64,000 nt of DNA from Eremococcus coleocola DSM 15696 (lineage in GTDB: Bacteria > Bacillota > Bacilli > Lactobacillales > Aerococcaceae), in NCBI RefSeq assembly GCF_000428865.1, contig NZ_AUAT01000001.1, forward strand, positions 62,001-126,000, read 5' to 3'. The notes beneath the pieces were generated by a model. It was not told the DNA's origin and made no database searches. It was given only the letters and a program-made list of their open reading frames with translations. The position numbers and the translations under genes are program-made. How positions within the stretch are numbered: position 1 is the first letter of the stretch; each line of letters begins with the position of its first letter. Shown piece after piece: positions 47,270-55,442 of the stretch.

Positions 47270-47560
47270 TTAGGCTTCAATTTTAACAATCCAATTTTTT
47301 TCTTCATCTTGTGAATCTAAGAGGCTGGGATTATTTTCAGCTTCTACATGTTTAACAACAATTTTACCCGAAATTGGACTAGGAATTTCAATAGTGGCTT
47401 TGGAAGCTTCCACATTTAAGAGGGTATCCCCTGCTGCAATTTCACCCAGACGGGCTATATTCGCATAGACAATCTCGCCAACTTCTTCTTGTAGGACTTC
47501 ATTAACACCTAATACGATTTGACCTGAGGCTTCTTTTTGCCATAAATATTCTACATTCAT
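47270..47560 (-). CDS. GcvH-like lipoyl-domain protein
   Basis: 96-residue protein resembling the glycine-cleavage H protein, shorter than the usual 125-130 residues. The lipoyl-lysine motif is present: NVEASKATIEIPSPISGKI, with Lys54 as the probable attachment site, and a C-terminal NWIVKIEA as in GcvH (GWL.K). No other glycine-cleavage genes are nearby. In several Firmicutes short GcvH-like proteins relay lipoate or belong to a sirtuin/macrodomain lipoyl system; no such partners are seen here. It follows rodA by 26 bases. Confidence 0.8.
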   Translation of the reverse strand: MNVEYLWQKEASGQIVLGVNEVLQEEVGEIVYANIARLGEIAAGDTLLNVEASKATIEIPSPISGKIVVKHVEAENNPSLLDSQDEEKNWIVKIEA

Positions 47561-47586
47561 CTTAATTCCCCTATCTTTTTGTATGT

Positions 47587-48774
47587 CTAAAAATCATCAT
47601 TGTCGAAAATGTATGACTTATAGTGATAACGCATTGACAGTATCAAGCCTACCCCAATCATGTTGGAAAGTAAAGCTGAACCCCCTTGAGAAATAAAAGG
47701 TAATGGCACCCCGGTAATTGGTAGGAGTCCAATATTCATTCCAATATTTTCCAAAATATGGAAGAGGATCATTGAAATAACCCCAGTTGCAATATAGGTA
47801 TAAAACTCATTCTTAGTTTTAAAACAAGTTTGAACCATTTGATAAATCAAAATAAAATAAATTAAAAGTAAGAATGAGGCACCGATAAAACCAAAATTTT
47901 CACCAATGGTGGTAAATATAAAGTCAGATTCCCTAACCGGCACGGTTACTTCTGAAACCCCTAGTCCTTTGCCAAGTAACTGACCTGACCCAATGGCTTT
48001 AATTGATTGAGCTAACTGATATCCAGACCCCCGCGTATCCGCAAAAGGCTCTAGCCAGTCTTTAATCCGGTTAATTTGATAAGCTTGAACCAACTTATTC
48101 TCAATCAAGAAGTCTGGGAAAAAGACCACAGCAGAAAGTATTCCTGCAGCCAAGGCTACAACAATCAGAATCGCCGGTAATAAGATTTTCCAAGAAATAC
48201 CCGATACCAGAATCACACCGCCGGTAATGGCTAACATAACCAAGTTCGTCCCTAAGTCATTTTGAAGTTGAATCAAAACCATTGCTGGCAAAGCAACCAC
48301 AGCAATTTTTCCTAATAATAACCAATCTGATTTAAGGGTTCTTTCAATAAATTCATGGTTATGTTGGGTTACTACCCGCGCTAACATAATAATGTAAGCC
48401 GGTTTAACAACTTCCGAAGGTTGGAAAGATAAAGATCCTAGTCTAAACCAAGAACGAGCCCCCGTTTCAGCAGCTAGTTGCCGGTCGTAAAAAATAAGCA
48501 CAAAAACTAATAAAAGGAGTCCTAAGCCATACAAGTAAGTGGATAATTTCCAGTATTGTTCACTATTAAACTGCATGACTACAATAACGGCAATCGACCC
48601 TACAGCATACCAGAGGGCATGAAACAAGGTTGGGGCGATATTTTCCCCATTAATCATGGTCGTGGTTGCATAGACGGATATTAAGCCAATTAGGGCTAAG
48701 ATAATAATTGTTAAGATTATGCCATAATCAACCCGAGATTCTTGTTCAATTTTTAATTTTCGTGACATGTTCAT
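47587..48774 (-). CDS. rodA: FtsW/RodA/SpoVE family peptidoglycan polymerase (RodA-like)
   Basis: SEDS-family glycosyltransferase of the elongasome, a polytopic membrane protein polymerising lipid II. The 395-residue protein has about ten TM helices, the GARSWFRLGSLSFQPSEVVKPAYIIMLA block (extracellular-loop region) and the family motif GIGLLPITGVPLPFISQGGSALLSNM. Start MNMSRK: both ATG codons are possible. The RodA call over FtsW rests on the sequence near the N-terminus and is moderate. It lies 1 base after the YihY gene. Confidence 0.9.
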   Translation of the reverse strand: MNMSRKLKIEQESRVDYGIILTIIILALIGLISVYATTTMINGENIAPTLFHALWYAVGSIAVIVVMQFNSEQYWKLSTYLYGLGLLLLVFVLIFYDRQLAAETGARSWFRLGSLSFQPSEVVKPAYIIMLARVVTQHNHEFIERTLKSDWLLLGKIAVVALPAMVLIQLQNDLGTNLVMLAITGGVILVSGISWKILLPAILIVVALAAGILSAVVFFPDFLIENKLVQAYQINRIKDWLEPFADTRGSGYQLAQSIKAIGSGQLLGKGLGVSEVTVPVRESDFIFTTIGENFGFIGASFLLLIYFILIYQMVQTCFKTKNEFYTYIATGVISMILFHILENIGMNIGLLPITGVPLPFISQGGSALLSNMIGVGLILSMRYHYKSYIFDNDDF

Positions 48775-49749
48775 TTAAATAGACTCCTTCGAAGTGTGGT
48801 CTGACTCCACTTGATATATCTGATTTTGTAAAACTGGTTGACTTTGACCATAGTAAACATAATTCGAACTTGTGGCCCGAAAGACTGCTTGATCTTTTAC
48901 TTGGTCTGAGATTTCCCAATAATTTTTTTCTTTAAAGTCGTGGTAAAAGACATTAATAAAAGCACCAATCGCAATCACCATGGCATTAAAATATAACCAA
49001 ATCAGTAGGATGATAAAAACACCAATTGTCTGATTCGAAGTAGACCGGCCCATCATGGAAACAACCAGTCCAAATAATTGGGATATCAAGGTAAAGCCAA
49101 GGAGAGCAAATAAAGTGCCCGGAATAGAATACCGCCAAGTCCAATTAACATTTGGGATAAATTGATAAATAATTAATAGAACTAAAGCTAATAAGGCAAA
49201 CCCAATCAAACCACTCTGATTAATCAGGATTTCCAATAAAGCAAAATCAAAGCCAAAAATATCTTTTACTGCCTGGTAGAAGGTTTCACCATATAATACG
49301 GCAAAGCCTAGGAAGACCCCTACCAATACAAAAGCTATCGTAAATACGTAGGAAAACATTCGAGCAATTAAGGCATTTTTTCTTGGTTCCGCCTTATAAA
49401 TCGTATTAAAAACCCTTTGAATCGTATTAAACACATTTGAAGCGGGCCATAAAGAAATAATCAAACCGAGTGAGAAAGCTCCAGAAGATGTTGATGATAG
49501 ATAATCTTCCAATAAAGGCAGCAGGAGCCCTTGCACTTGGCTCGGCAGAACATCTTTAATTGTGGCTACAATATCCGTAGGTGAAAATGGTAAGACAGAA
49601 ATTACGTTAGCTAAAGCCAACATTAAGGGAACAATGGCCCAAATGATATAGAAGGAAAGCTCAGCTGCATAGGAGCCAAAAGCTAACTGCTTTTGATTGA
49701 ATTGAAAAGTTTTCAGTAAACGTTGAAAGACTGATGGTTGTTCTGACAC
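48775..49749 (-). CDS. YihY/BrkB family inner-membrane protein
   Basis: Integral membrane protein of the YihY/virulence-factor BrkB family, function unsettled (early annotation as RNase BN was wrong). The chosen start is GTG at 49749, which has a strong GGAGAGGAGGG ribosome-binding site and gives 324 residues; an ATG 21 codons upstream lacks such a site. Six or so TM helices are seen, with AAELSFYIIWAIVPLMLALANV and the family stretch SLGLIISLWPASNVFNTIQRVFNTIY. It is the first gene of a yihY-rodA-gcvH unit. Confidence 0.87.
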   Translation of the reverse strand: MSEQPSVFQRLLKTFQFNQKQLAFGSYAAELSFYIIWAIVPLMLALANVISVLPFSPTDIVATIKDVLPSQVQGLLLPLLEDYLSSTSSGAFSLGLIISLWPASNVFNTIQRVFNTIYKAEPRKNALIARMFSYVFTIAFVLVGVFLGFAVLYGETFYQAVKDIFGFDFALLEILINQSGLIGFALLALVLLIIYQFIPNVNWTWRYSIPGTLFALLGFTLISQLFGLVVSMMGRSTSNQTIGVFIILLIWLYFNAMVIAIGAFINVFYHDFKEKNYWEISDQVKDQAVFRATSSNYVYYGQSQPVLQNQIYQVESDHTSKESI

Positions 49750-49843
49750 ACTAGCCCTCCTCTCCACTTTAATAGTCTTAAAAATTTTAACACACTTAGG
49801 AAAAAATTTCACTCATAGCTATTGGAAATTTGCTTTGCTTTTC

Positions 49844-49872
49844 TTAGACTTTTTCTAAATCTAGGTTATAAT
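49844..49872 (+). promoter_or_regulatory. promoter of the histidine-phosphatase gene
   Basis: TATAAT (49867-49872) lies 17 bases after TTAGAC (49844-49849), about 28 bases before the ATG. Confidence 0.55.
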
Positions 49873-49900
49873 TAAATGGTAAAGAAAGGGAGGAAGATAT

Positions 49901-50593
49901 ATGTCTAAAGGTTTGACATTTTATTTTGTAAGACACGGAGAAACCTACCTAAACCGCTATGGCCGCATGCAAGGCTGGGCTAATGCCCCTTTAACCGATG
50001 AAGGGATTGAAGTGGTTCACCAAAGTGGTAAAGGCCTATCAAAAGTAAAATTTGATGCGGTTTATACTTCAGACCTTCAAAGAACCATTGATACAGCTAA
50101 TATTTTATTAGAAGAAAATTTATATGCTGACGGATTAGAGATAACCCCCATGAAAGAATTCCGGGAAGTCCATTTTGGTTTCTATGAAGGCCTACCTGCT
50201 GAAGAAATTTGGCCCAAGGTGATGGAAGAAGCCTTAATTATTCATGACCTACCCGCTGGTAGTGAACCTGACATTAAAACAAGTCTAGACTTGGTAAAGA
50301 AATATGATCCTTATCACTATGCTGAATCTTACGCTGAGTTTTGGAACCGAGTTGAATCAGGTCTCCTAATTTTATTAAATAAACACGCTGCGACTGATCA
50401 AAATATTCTCGTAGTCTGCCATGGTATGACCATTCGCAATTTATTACATGGTCTGGTGGCTGACTTTAAAGAAACCATCCCACTCGACAACGCCTCTGTT
50501 TCTATTGTCCAATACAAGGATGGTCATTTTAAAATGACTGCTTATGGTAAGACCGACCACTTTGCAAAAATTGCGGAAAAAGCTGGGGAATAA
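49901..50593 (+). CDS. histidine phosphatase (phosphoglycerate-mutase-like) family protein
   Basis: Cofactor-dependent phosphoglycerate-mutase-superfamily protein, 230 residues, with the RHG catalytic motif FVRHGETYLNRYGRMQGWANAPLTDEG (residues about 8-34) and the second histidine in VVCHGMTIRNLLHG. Such proteins are usually broad-specificity phosphatases; the substrate is unknown. It has a strong GGGAGG ribosome-binding site and is transcribed alone, ending in a terminator just before ssrA. Confidence 0.9.
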   Translation: MSKGLTFYFVRHGETYLNRYGRMQGWANAPLTDEGIEVVHQSGKGLSKVKFDAVYTSDLQRTIDTANILLEENLYADGLEITPMKEFREVHFGFYEGLPAEEIWPKVMEEALIIHDLPAGSEPDIKTSLDLVKKYDPYHYAESYAEFWNRVESGLLILLNKHAATDQNILVVCHGMTIRNLLHGLVADFKETIPLDNASVSIVQYKDGHFKMTAYGKTDHFAKIAEKAGE

Positions 50594-50608
50594 CATATAA
50601 ATCGATAA

Positions 50609-50645
50609 TTCGCTCAACTTCTTTATTGGAAGTTGAGCTTTTCTT
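50609..50645 (+). terminator. terminator of the histidine-phosphatase gene
   Basis: GCTCAACTT / AAGTTGAGC arms (50612-50620, 50630-50638) and a T-run. Confidence 0.9.
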
Positions 50646-50660
50646 TTGAAAGTGTAGCTT

Positions 50661-50689
50661 TTGCGTTTAATAAAATAGTATGCTATAAT
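50661..50689 (+). promoter_or_regulatory. ssrA promoter
   Basis: TTGCGT (50661-50666) and TATAAT (50684-50689) are 17 bases apart with a TGC extended -10, about 17 bases before the mature tmRNA 5' end. Confidence 0.85.
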
Positions 50690-50705
50690 TAGTATCTAAA
50701 TTTTC

Positions 50706-51064
50706 GGGGGTGTACTGGTTTCGACAGATTTCATACGAGCTCTTGATGCGTCAGGAAGGCAGCGACTACCTAAAAACGCTACAGTTAAATATAACTGCAA
50801 ACAATAATAATAATTTTGCTTTAGCAGCCTAATAACTGCTTGCAAAGATCAGCCCGGTATCGCCCATGTACCGGTTCCTGGTCTCAATTAAGTGGGATAC
50901 GATTTAACTTTCCGTCTGCAAGTTAAGTAAGAGATTATCAGACTCGCGACCTCAAATGCCTGTTGGTCGGCTATGAGACAGCTAAATCTTAATAGGATCA
51001 ACTATTGACGTAGATTCGGGAGTGGCGGGCTTTCTGGACAGGGGTTCGATTCCCCTCATCTCCA
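50706..51064 (+). ncRNA. ssrA: transfer-messenger RNA (tmRNA)
   Basis: tmRNA rescues stalled ribosomes and tags the nascent chain. The 5' GGGGGTG (50706-50712) pairs with CATCTCC (51057-51063; two G-U pairs) as the acceptor stem; the 5' tRNA-like part shows GTACTGGTTTCGAC and the 3' part the TTCGATTCC T-loop. CCA is not encoded after position 51064. The tag reading frame begins at GCA (50797-50799) and reads ANNNNNFALAA, ending with a double stop (50830-50835). The resume codon was set by comparison with known tmRNAs. Confidence 0.95.
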
Positions 51065-51067
51065 TAA

Positions 51068-51118
51068 TAAAATAGCTGGACTTTGGATGTTTATTATCCA
51101 AAGTCCAGCTATTTTTAT
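51068..51118 (+). terminator. ssrA terminator
   Basis: A perfect 19-bp inverted repeat (51070-51088 with 51096-51114, 7-base loop) and a T-run directly after the tmRNA. Confidence 0.92.
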
Positions 51119-51201
51119 GAAAAAATGTAATAATTGAAACGCCATATTTTTTATTTAATAATAAATATGCTATACTCTTTACAATTTGAGGAGGTAATTC
51201 T

Positions 51202-52020
51202 ATGCGTTTGTTCCAAGTTGAGTCAATTACTGAAGATATTTTCCGTATCAAAATGCCCTATGTTTGCGTTTATGTCTTTGAGGGACGAGATCGAGCGCTT
51301 GTCTTAGACACCGGCTGGGGCTACGGGGACCTAAAGTCAGTCATCGACTCAGTCACCACCAAACCATATGATGTAATTATTTCCCATGCCCATTCTGATC
51401 ATTATGGAGGCGCTTCTCAATTCAATGAAGTCTATATGAGTTTACCTGATAAAAATGGCTATTTAAACCGACTTAAAAATGATATTCGACCACGAATTAT
51501 GCGCAATGCTCTCAAAAAAGACAACTTTCCCGTCCATAACCCCCTCTTTGTTGATCCTATCCCCAAAGCAATTAAATATTATTCTAATGGTCATATCTTC
51601 GATCTTGGGGGTCTTTCTCTCCAAGCCCTTCATCTACCAGGACACACACTCGGTGAAATGGTCTTTCTTATTCCAGAACGGCGCCTCCTCTTTACTGGTG
51701 ACGCCTGTACCGACAATACCATGATTTATTTTGACCACTCTGCCCCCTTATCCGCATTTCGTGAGAGCCTTTTAAATATATTGAAAATTAAAGAACAATA
51801 CGATACTGTTCTATTGAGTCATGCTCCCTATCAAATAGATAAAGAAATCGTCGACTCTAACTATTATTGGGTCGAGGAAATTTTGGCCAATCGGGATGAT
51901 CAATTAATCATCGGTGATAATGACGGCCAACCCATCTATACAGCACGTGACCGCCGTAAATCATATCCTCCCCTTCAAAGCCTAGGTAATATTCGCTATA
52001 GCCAAAATCTAAAGTATTAA
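51202..52020 (+). CDS. MBL-fold metallo-hydrolase
   Basis: Metallo-beta-lactamase-fold hydrolase, 272 residues, cytoplasmic, of unknown substrate. The zinc-binding HxHxDH motif is clear (VIISHAHSDHYGGA, residues about 59-72), with the further ligands in LHLPGHTLGEM, FTGDACTDN and LLSHAPYQ. The best match is to a general glyoxalase-II-like group of hydrolases. The ATG at 51202 has a GAGGAGG site 9 bases upstream. It converges with the amino-acid permease gene. Confidence 0.9.
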   Translation: MRLFQVESITEDIFRIKMPYVCVYVFEGRDRALVLDTGWGYGDLKSVIDSVTTKPYDVIISHAHSDHYGGASQFNEVYMSLPDKNGYLNRLKNDIRPRIMRNALKKDNFPVHNPLFVDPIPKAIKYYSNGHIFDLGGLSLQALHLPGHTLGEMVFLIPERRLLFTGDACTDNTMIYFDHSAPLSAFRESLLNILKIKEQYDTVLLSHAPYQIDKEIVDSNYYWVEEILANRDDQLIIGDNDGQPIYTARDRRKSYPPLQSLGNIRYSQNLKY

Positions 52021-52050
52021 AAAACCTCCGAGGGGAGTTTTTTCTTTTAT
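52019..52050. terminator. hairpin between convergent MBL and permease genes
   Basis: AAAACTCCC / GGAGGTTTT (minus strand; G-U pairs) with A/T tails on both sides, serving both convergent transcripts. Confidence 0.65.
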
Positions 52051-52052
52051 GC

Positions 52053-53393
52053 TTAATGATTTTTTTGATAAAGCCGAATAAAATAAACCACAAATATAAC
52101 CGACATAGTCATGGTTAGCAATGCAACTTTCCAGTTTAATACAATTGATCCCACAACCAGGATTATAATCCCAAAAGTAGCTAATAAAGGACAAACAATC
52201 CCAAAGAAGGCTGATTTGATTTCCCCCTGCTTGTGGAGCCGGTAGGTTGCATAAAATAAAGGTAAAAGACAAATAGAGTTAAAAACCACAGCAGATTCAC
52301 AGATATCAGATCCAGGTAACCATTGGTATTTTTCAACTAAATAATGAATTCCTAACCAAAAAATAGTTAAGCCATAAGTTAAAAGCGTTGATGCCGTGGA
52401 AACTTGATATTTCGGATGTAATTTAGCCAAGCGCGGTGACTGAATCCATTGACGTTCTGCCATGGCTTGAGGCAAACGTTGGGCGGCTAAATACATGCCG
52501 TCAGCAACCCCCATAACTGATACAATCACACAGAAGATAATAGCAGAAGCAAATCCCTTACCCAGAATCATTTGGGCCGCATATTGGATGGCAACATTTC
52601 CCGTAGATAAAATAAAGGTCTCCCCTAAGATTTCATTCAGTCCCCAGAAATAAACCACATAGATAAAGACAATAGCCAAGGGGCCTAAGGTATAAGCCAA
52701 AGGTAGGTTGCGTCGCGGATTCTTCACTTCAGGTGCAATGGTTGCGGCTACAGTCCAGCCATCATAGGTGAAGGCTAAAGGAACCAAGGACGCTAACCAC
52801 CCCCAACCATTATCAAAGGGTTCAATCACCTTTATTCCTTGGGGTACAATTGGCAAATCTTTAGACCAAAAGAATCCAACGATCGCAATAATGACTAAAG
52901 GAATCACTTTAATAAAGGTGGCTGCCGATTGAAATTGCCCTGCTAACTTCTTAGACAGATAATTTATGGCTACAATCCCGGACATATAAACGAAGGTTAA
53001 TGCAATTTTTGCTTCTAAACTAGCATTGGGATTAAAAATCGACAAAGTATAAGCTGACCCCACCCAAGAAACGATCACAGTAAAAATCGGAAAATAAACG
53101 AAGGCTTGGTAGGCTCCCACCCCGGTAGCAAGCGCAGGACTGACAAAATCGCCAATATAAGAGGCAATCCCCCCTGCTTGACTAGAGCGTTGGGCTAGTT
53201 GAGCCAAGGCTAGAGAGCCAAAGACAATAACAAGGGCACCAAAGACAATTAGGACAATTCCCAACCAAAGTTTCCCTCCAGTAAACATCAGGATATCATC
53301 GGCTTTAAAATAAATACCGGATCCGATTACGGATCCTACAATCATAGTAATGGCATTGGTAAGGCCATAAGTTTTTTTAATCTCATTTTGCAT
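52053..53393 (-). CDS. APC family amino-acid permease
   Basis: 12-TM amino-acid permease or exchanger of the APC superfamily, 446 residues. The N-terminal TM1 motif IVGSVIGSGIYF is the family substrate-binding hinge; TM6 and the APEVKNPRRNLPLAY segment fit the L-amino-acid transporter (SteT-like) branch. Which amino acids are carried is unknown. It is a single gene; its 5' side has a 263-base region facing the divergent FAD-binding protein gene. Confidence 0.9.
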   Translation of the reverse strand: MQNEIKKTYGLTNAITMIVGSVIGSGIYFKADDILMFTGGKLWLGIVLIVFGALVIVFGSLALAQLAQRSSQAGGIASYIGDFVSPALATGVGAYQAFVYFPIFTVIVSWVGSAYTLSIFNPNASLEAKIALTFVYMSGIVAINYLSKKLAGQFQSAATFIKVIPLVIIAIVGFFWSKDLPIVPQGIKVIEPFDNGWGWLASLVPLAFTYDGWTVAATIAPEVKNPRRNLPLAYTLGPLAIVFIYVVYFWGLNEILGETFILSTGNVAIQYAAQMILGKGFASAIIFCVIVSVMGVADGMYLAAQRLPQAMAERQWIQSPRLAKLHPKYQVSTASTLLTYGLTIFWLGIHYLVEKYQWLPGSDICESAVVFNSICLLPLFYATYRLHKQGEIKSAFFGIVCPLLATFGIIILVVGSIVLNWKVALLTMTMSVIFVVYFIRLYQKNH

Positions 53394-53656
53394 TCACTTC
53401 ACTCCTATATAGGTCATTATTATAGGCTTTTTATTTGCAGATGGAAATACTTTTCTGCTTAAAAATTTGAATTATATAAATACTCCACTTTTAAACAGAT
53501 CGTTTTCCTGTACTACTTTTATATTTTTACGCATTATCCTATTTATTCATTTGTTACAATAAAAAATAATAAATATAATTAAAATTTAGTCTAAGAATTT
53601 AATCATTATAATTGATTTTATTGTATACTTACTTTAACAACATAAGGAGGTCACTT

Positions 53657-55096
53657 ATGACCCAGAAAATCGCAATTATTGGGATGGGGGTTGCTGGGGG
53701 CGCAGTCCTAGCCAGTTACCACAAATTTTATCCCAAGGAAAAACTAGAAATTGACTGTTATGATGACCCTATCCATTTTGGTAAAGGTATTCCCTTCCGA
53801 CCTGATTCTAGCCTCGCCTTAAATAACTCCAGGTCTGACGCTATATCCTTTGATTACCAAGACATGGATGATTTTGTATCTTGGTTGAAAGACCAAGATA
53901 TCCCTTTCCAAGAGTATATGCCCCGCTGGACTTATGGAGATTATATGCTAGACCGTATCCAAGAGCTTAGCCATGACTTAAAGGCCAAAGCCATATACCA
54001 AAGAGTGACCGACATAACTTGGCTAGACCAAACTCAGCAGTGGCAACTAGTCGATCAAAGTGGCCAAAGCCAGGATTATGACCAAGTCCACCTTTGCTGT
54101 GGGGATTTACCCGCCCACGATTTTTATCACTTACTCGGCCAAAACCACTATATTCATAATCCATACCCGCTCCAAGCTATACCTATGACTGAAATGCCAG
54201 ACCAAACATTAACAGTCATCGGTACTGGCCTTGCGGCCATCGATGTCCTAAAATATTGTTTGACACATAGTCCTCAAAGTCTGATTCAAGTCTTTTCTTT
54301 AAACAATTATTTTCCAACTATCCGCGGCAGGGACCAAGTTGACCTAGATTATAAATTTTTGACAGAGAATAATTTAGACCATGCCATGGCTAACAATCAA
54401 GGTCACCTGTCTTTTAATGACTTAGACCAATGGATTCAAGCAGACTTCGAACAAGTGGGAGTCACCTGGCCCGTTTTCAAATCAGAATGGCTTTTACCAG
54501 GTAAGGCAGGCCTTGACTTAAGTATGGGGCACCCCAAAATATTTGGCCGGGCCCAAGCTCTATTTCTCCACCTCTCAAACCTCTTATCCACCCGCCTTGC
54601 CACGATGACCGTTTCTGATTACCAAGCATTTAAAGACCATTATATGGATGCCCTCATCAATCTAAGGAATCCTATGCCCAAAGATTCTGCACTTATATTA
54701 TTGAGAGCCTTCGAAGAAGGACGCTTGAAAACTTTAAATGGTATTGACAGTGTCCAAGCTGAAAACCAGACCTTCCATTTATTAAATGAGGACCATACTC
54801 TCATAGCTAGTTCTGATTGGGTTATTAATGCCACTGGCTACGGCTTAAATGACCAAAATCTAAATCAAGCGTCTTCTATCTTTAAATCTCTCATTAATAA
54901 AGGCTATGTTCAATTTGCAAACCTAGGTGGCCTAGCCATTGACTTGGACACAGGTCAGACAATTTCACCCAAATTAGGCCCCATTAGCCACCTACTGATT
55001 CATGGCACCCTGATTAATGGCCAAGTATTTCAGAATAATTCCACTATTAAGATTCAAGCCTGGGCCGATAAGTTAATCAAAAATAAAGCGCTATAA
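53657..55096 (+). CDS. FAD/NAD(P)-binding protein (YdhS-like)
   Basis: FAD/NAD(P)-binding oxidoreductase-like protein of the YdhS/HI0933-unrelated 'FAD-NAD(P)-binding' family, function unknown. From the ATG at 53657 (AAGGAGG ribosome-binding site) it has 479 residues: an N-terminal dinucleotide-binding fold KIAIIGMGVAGGAVLASYHK (residues 4-23), GKGIPFRPDS, a second glycine-rich segment TVIGTGLAAIDVLKYC, and the C-terminal VINATGYGLN motif typical of the group. Upstream frame extension to 53612 lacks a ribosome-binding site. The nearest relatives are uncharacterised; no redox partner is adjacent. Confidence 0.85.
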   Translation: MTQKIAIIGMGVAGGAVLASYHKFYPKEKLEIDCYDDPIHFGKGIPFRPDSSLALNNSRSDAISFDYQDMDDFVSWLKDQDIPFQEYMPRWTYGDYMLDRIQELSHDLKAKAIYQRVTDITWLDQTQQWQLVDQSGQSQDYDQVHLCCGDLPAHDFYHLLGQNHYIHNPYPLQAIPMTEMPDQTLTVIGTGLAAIDVLKYCLTHSPQSLIQVFSLNNYFPTIRGRDQVDLDYKFLTENNLDHAMANNQGHLSFNDLDQWIQADFEQVGVTWPVFKSEWLLPGKAGLDLSMGHPKIFGRAQALFLHLSNLLSTRLATMTVSDYQAFKDHYMDALINLRNPMPKDSALILLRAFEEGRLKTLNGIDSVQAENQTFHLLNEDHTLIASSDWVINATGYGLNDQNLNQASSIFKSLINKGYVQFANLGGLAIDLDTGQTISPKLGPISHLLIHGTLINGQVFQNNSTIKIQAWADKLIKNKAL

Positions 55097-55102
55097 CCCA
55101 TA

Positions 55103-55154
55103 AAGACCTCCCGTCTTGGATAAAATTTTCCAAGCACAGGAGGTCTTCTTTTTA
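55103..55154 (+). terminator. terminator of the FAD-binding protein gene
   Basis: AAGACCTCC / GGAGGTCTT arms (55103-55111, 55139-55147) with inner CTTGG/CCAAG pairing and a T-run. Confidence 0.9.
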
Positions 55155-55173
55155 TTTCTTTTCTGACGTTAAA

Positions 55174-55353
55174 CTACCAAATAACCACCCGGTCTTCAGG
55201 AGCTAGGTACATACCATCGCCTGGTTGAGTTTGGAAGACTTCATGGAACTCCGCCAAATTACGGGGTTGGATATTAGCACGTAATTCACCCGGTGAATGC
55301 ACGTCAATCTTTAAGAGGAGTTGCATGTATTCTAAGCGGGCCTTACGACACCA
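55174..55353 (-). pseudogene. C-terminal remnant of an M13-family endopeptidase (PepO)
   Basis: A frame ending at TAG (55174-55176) encodes about 59 residues matching the very C-terminus of PepO/neprilysin peptidases: WCRKARLEYMQ, KIDVHSPGELRANIQPRN, LAEFHEVFQTQPGDGMYL and the final EDRVVIW. The normal protein is about 630 residues with an HExxH zinc motif; that part is absent and the frame hits a stop (55381-55383) upstream, where the folC terminator begins. There is no start codon or promoter for a functional product. It is a decayed or deleted gene, the rest having been lost between folC and this end. Confidence 0.85.
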
Positions 55354-55369
55354 GATTAAATAAATAAGG

Positions 55370-55403
55370 CCACCTAGCTTTCATAATCAATTAAGCTAGG
55401 TGG
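55370..55403 (-). terminator. folC terminator
   Basis: Perfect 11-bp arms (CCACCTAGCTT / AAGCTAGGTGG) followed on the minus strand by a T/A-rich stretch, abutting the pepO remnant. Confidence 0.75.
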
Positions 55404-55442
55404 TGACATTCTTTTATCAAAAATTTTCTTTGTAAATATTAA

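Noticed and set aside
50982-51251. An 89-codon frame on the minus strand across the tmRNA 3' end and its terminator
   Set aside because: It overlaps the conserved tmRNA acceptor domain, the perfect terminator and the start of the MBL gene; it has no family features.
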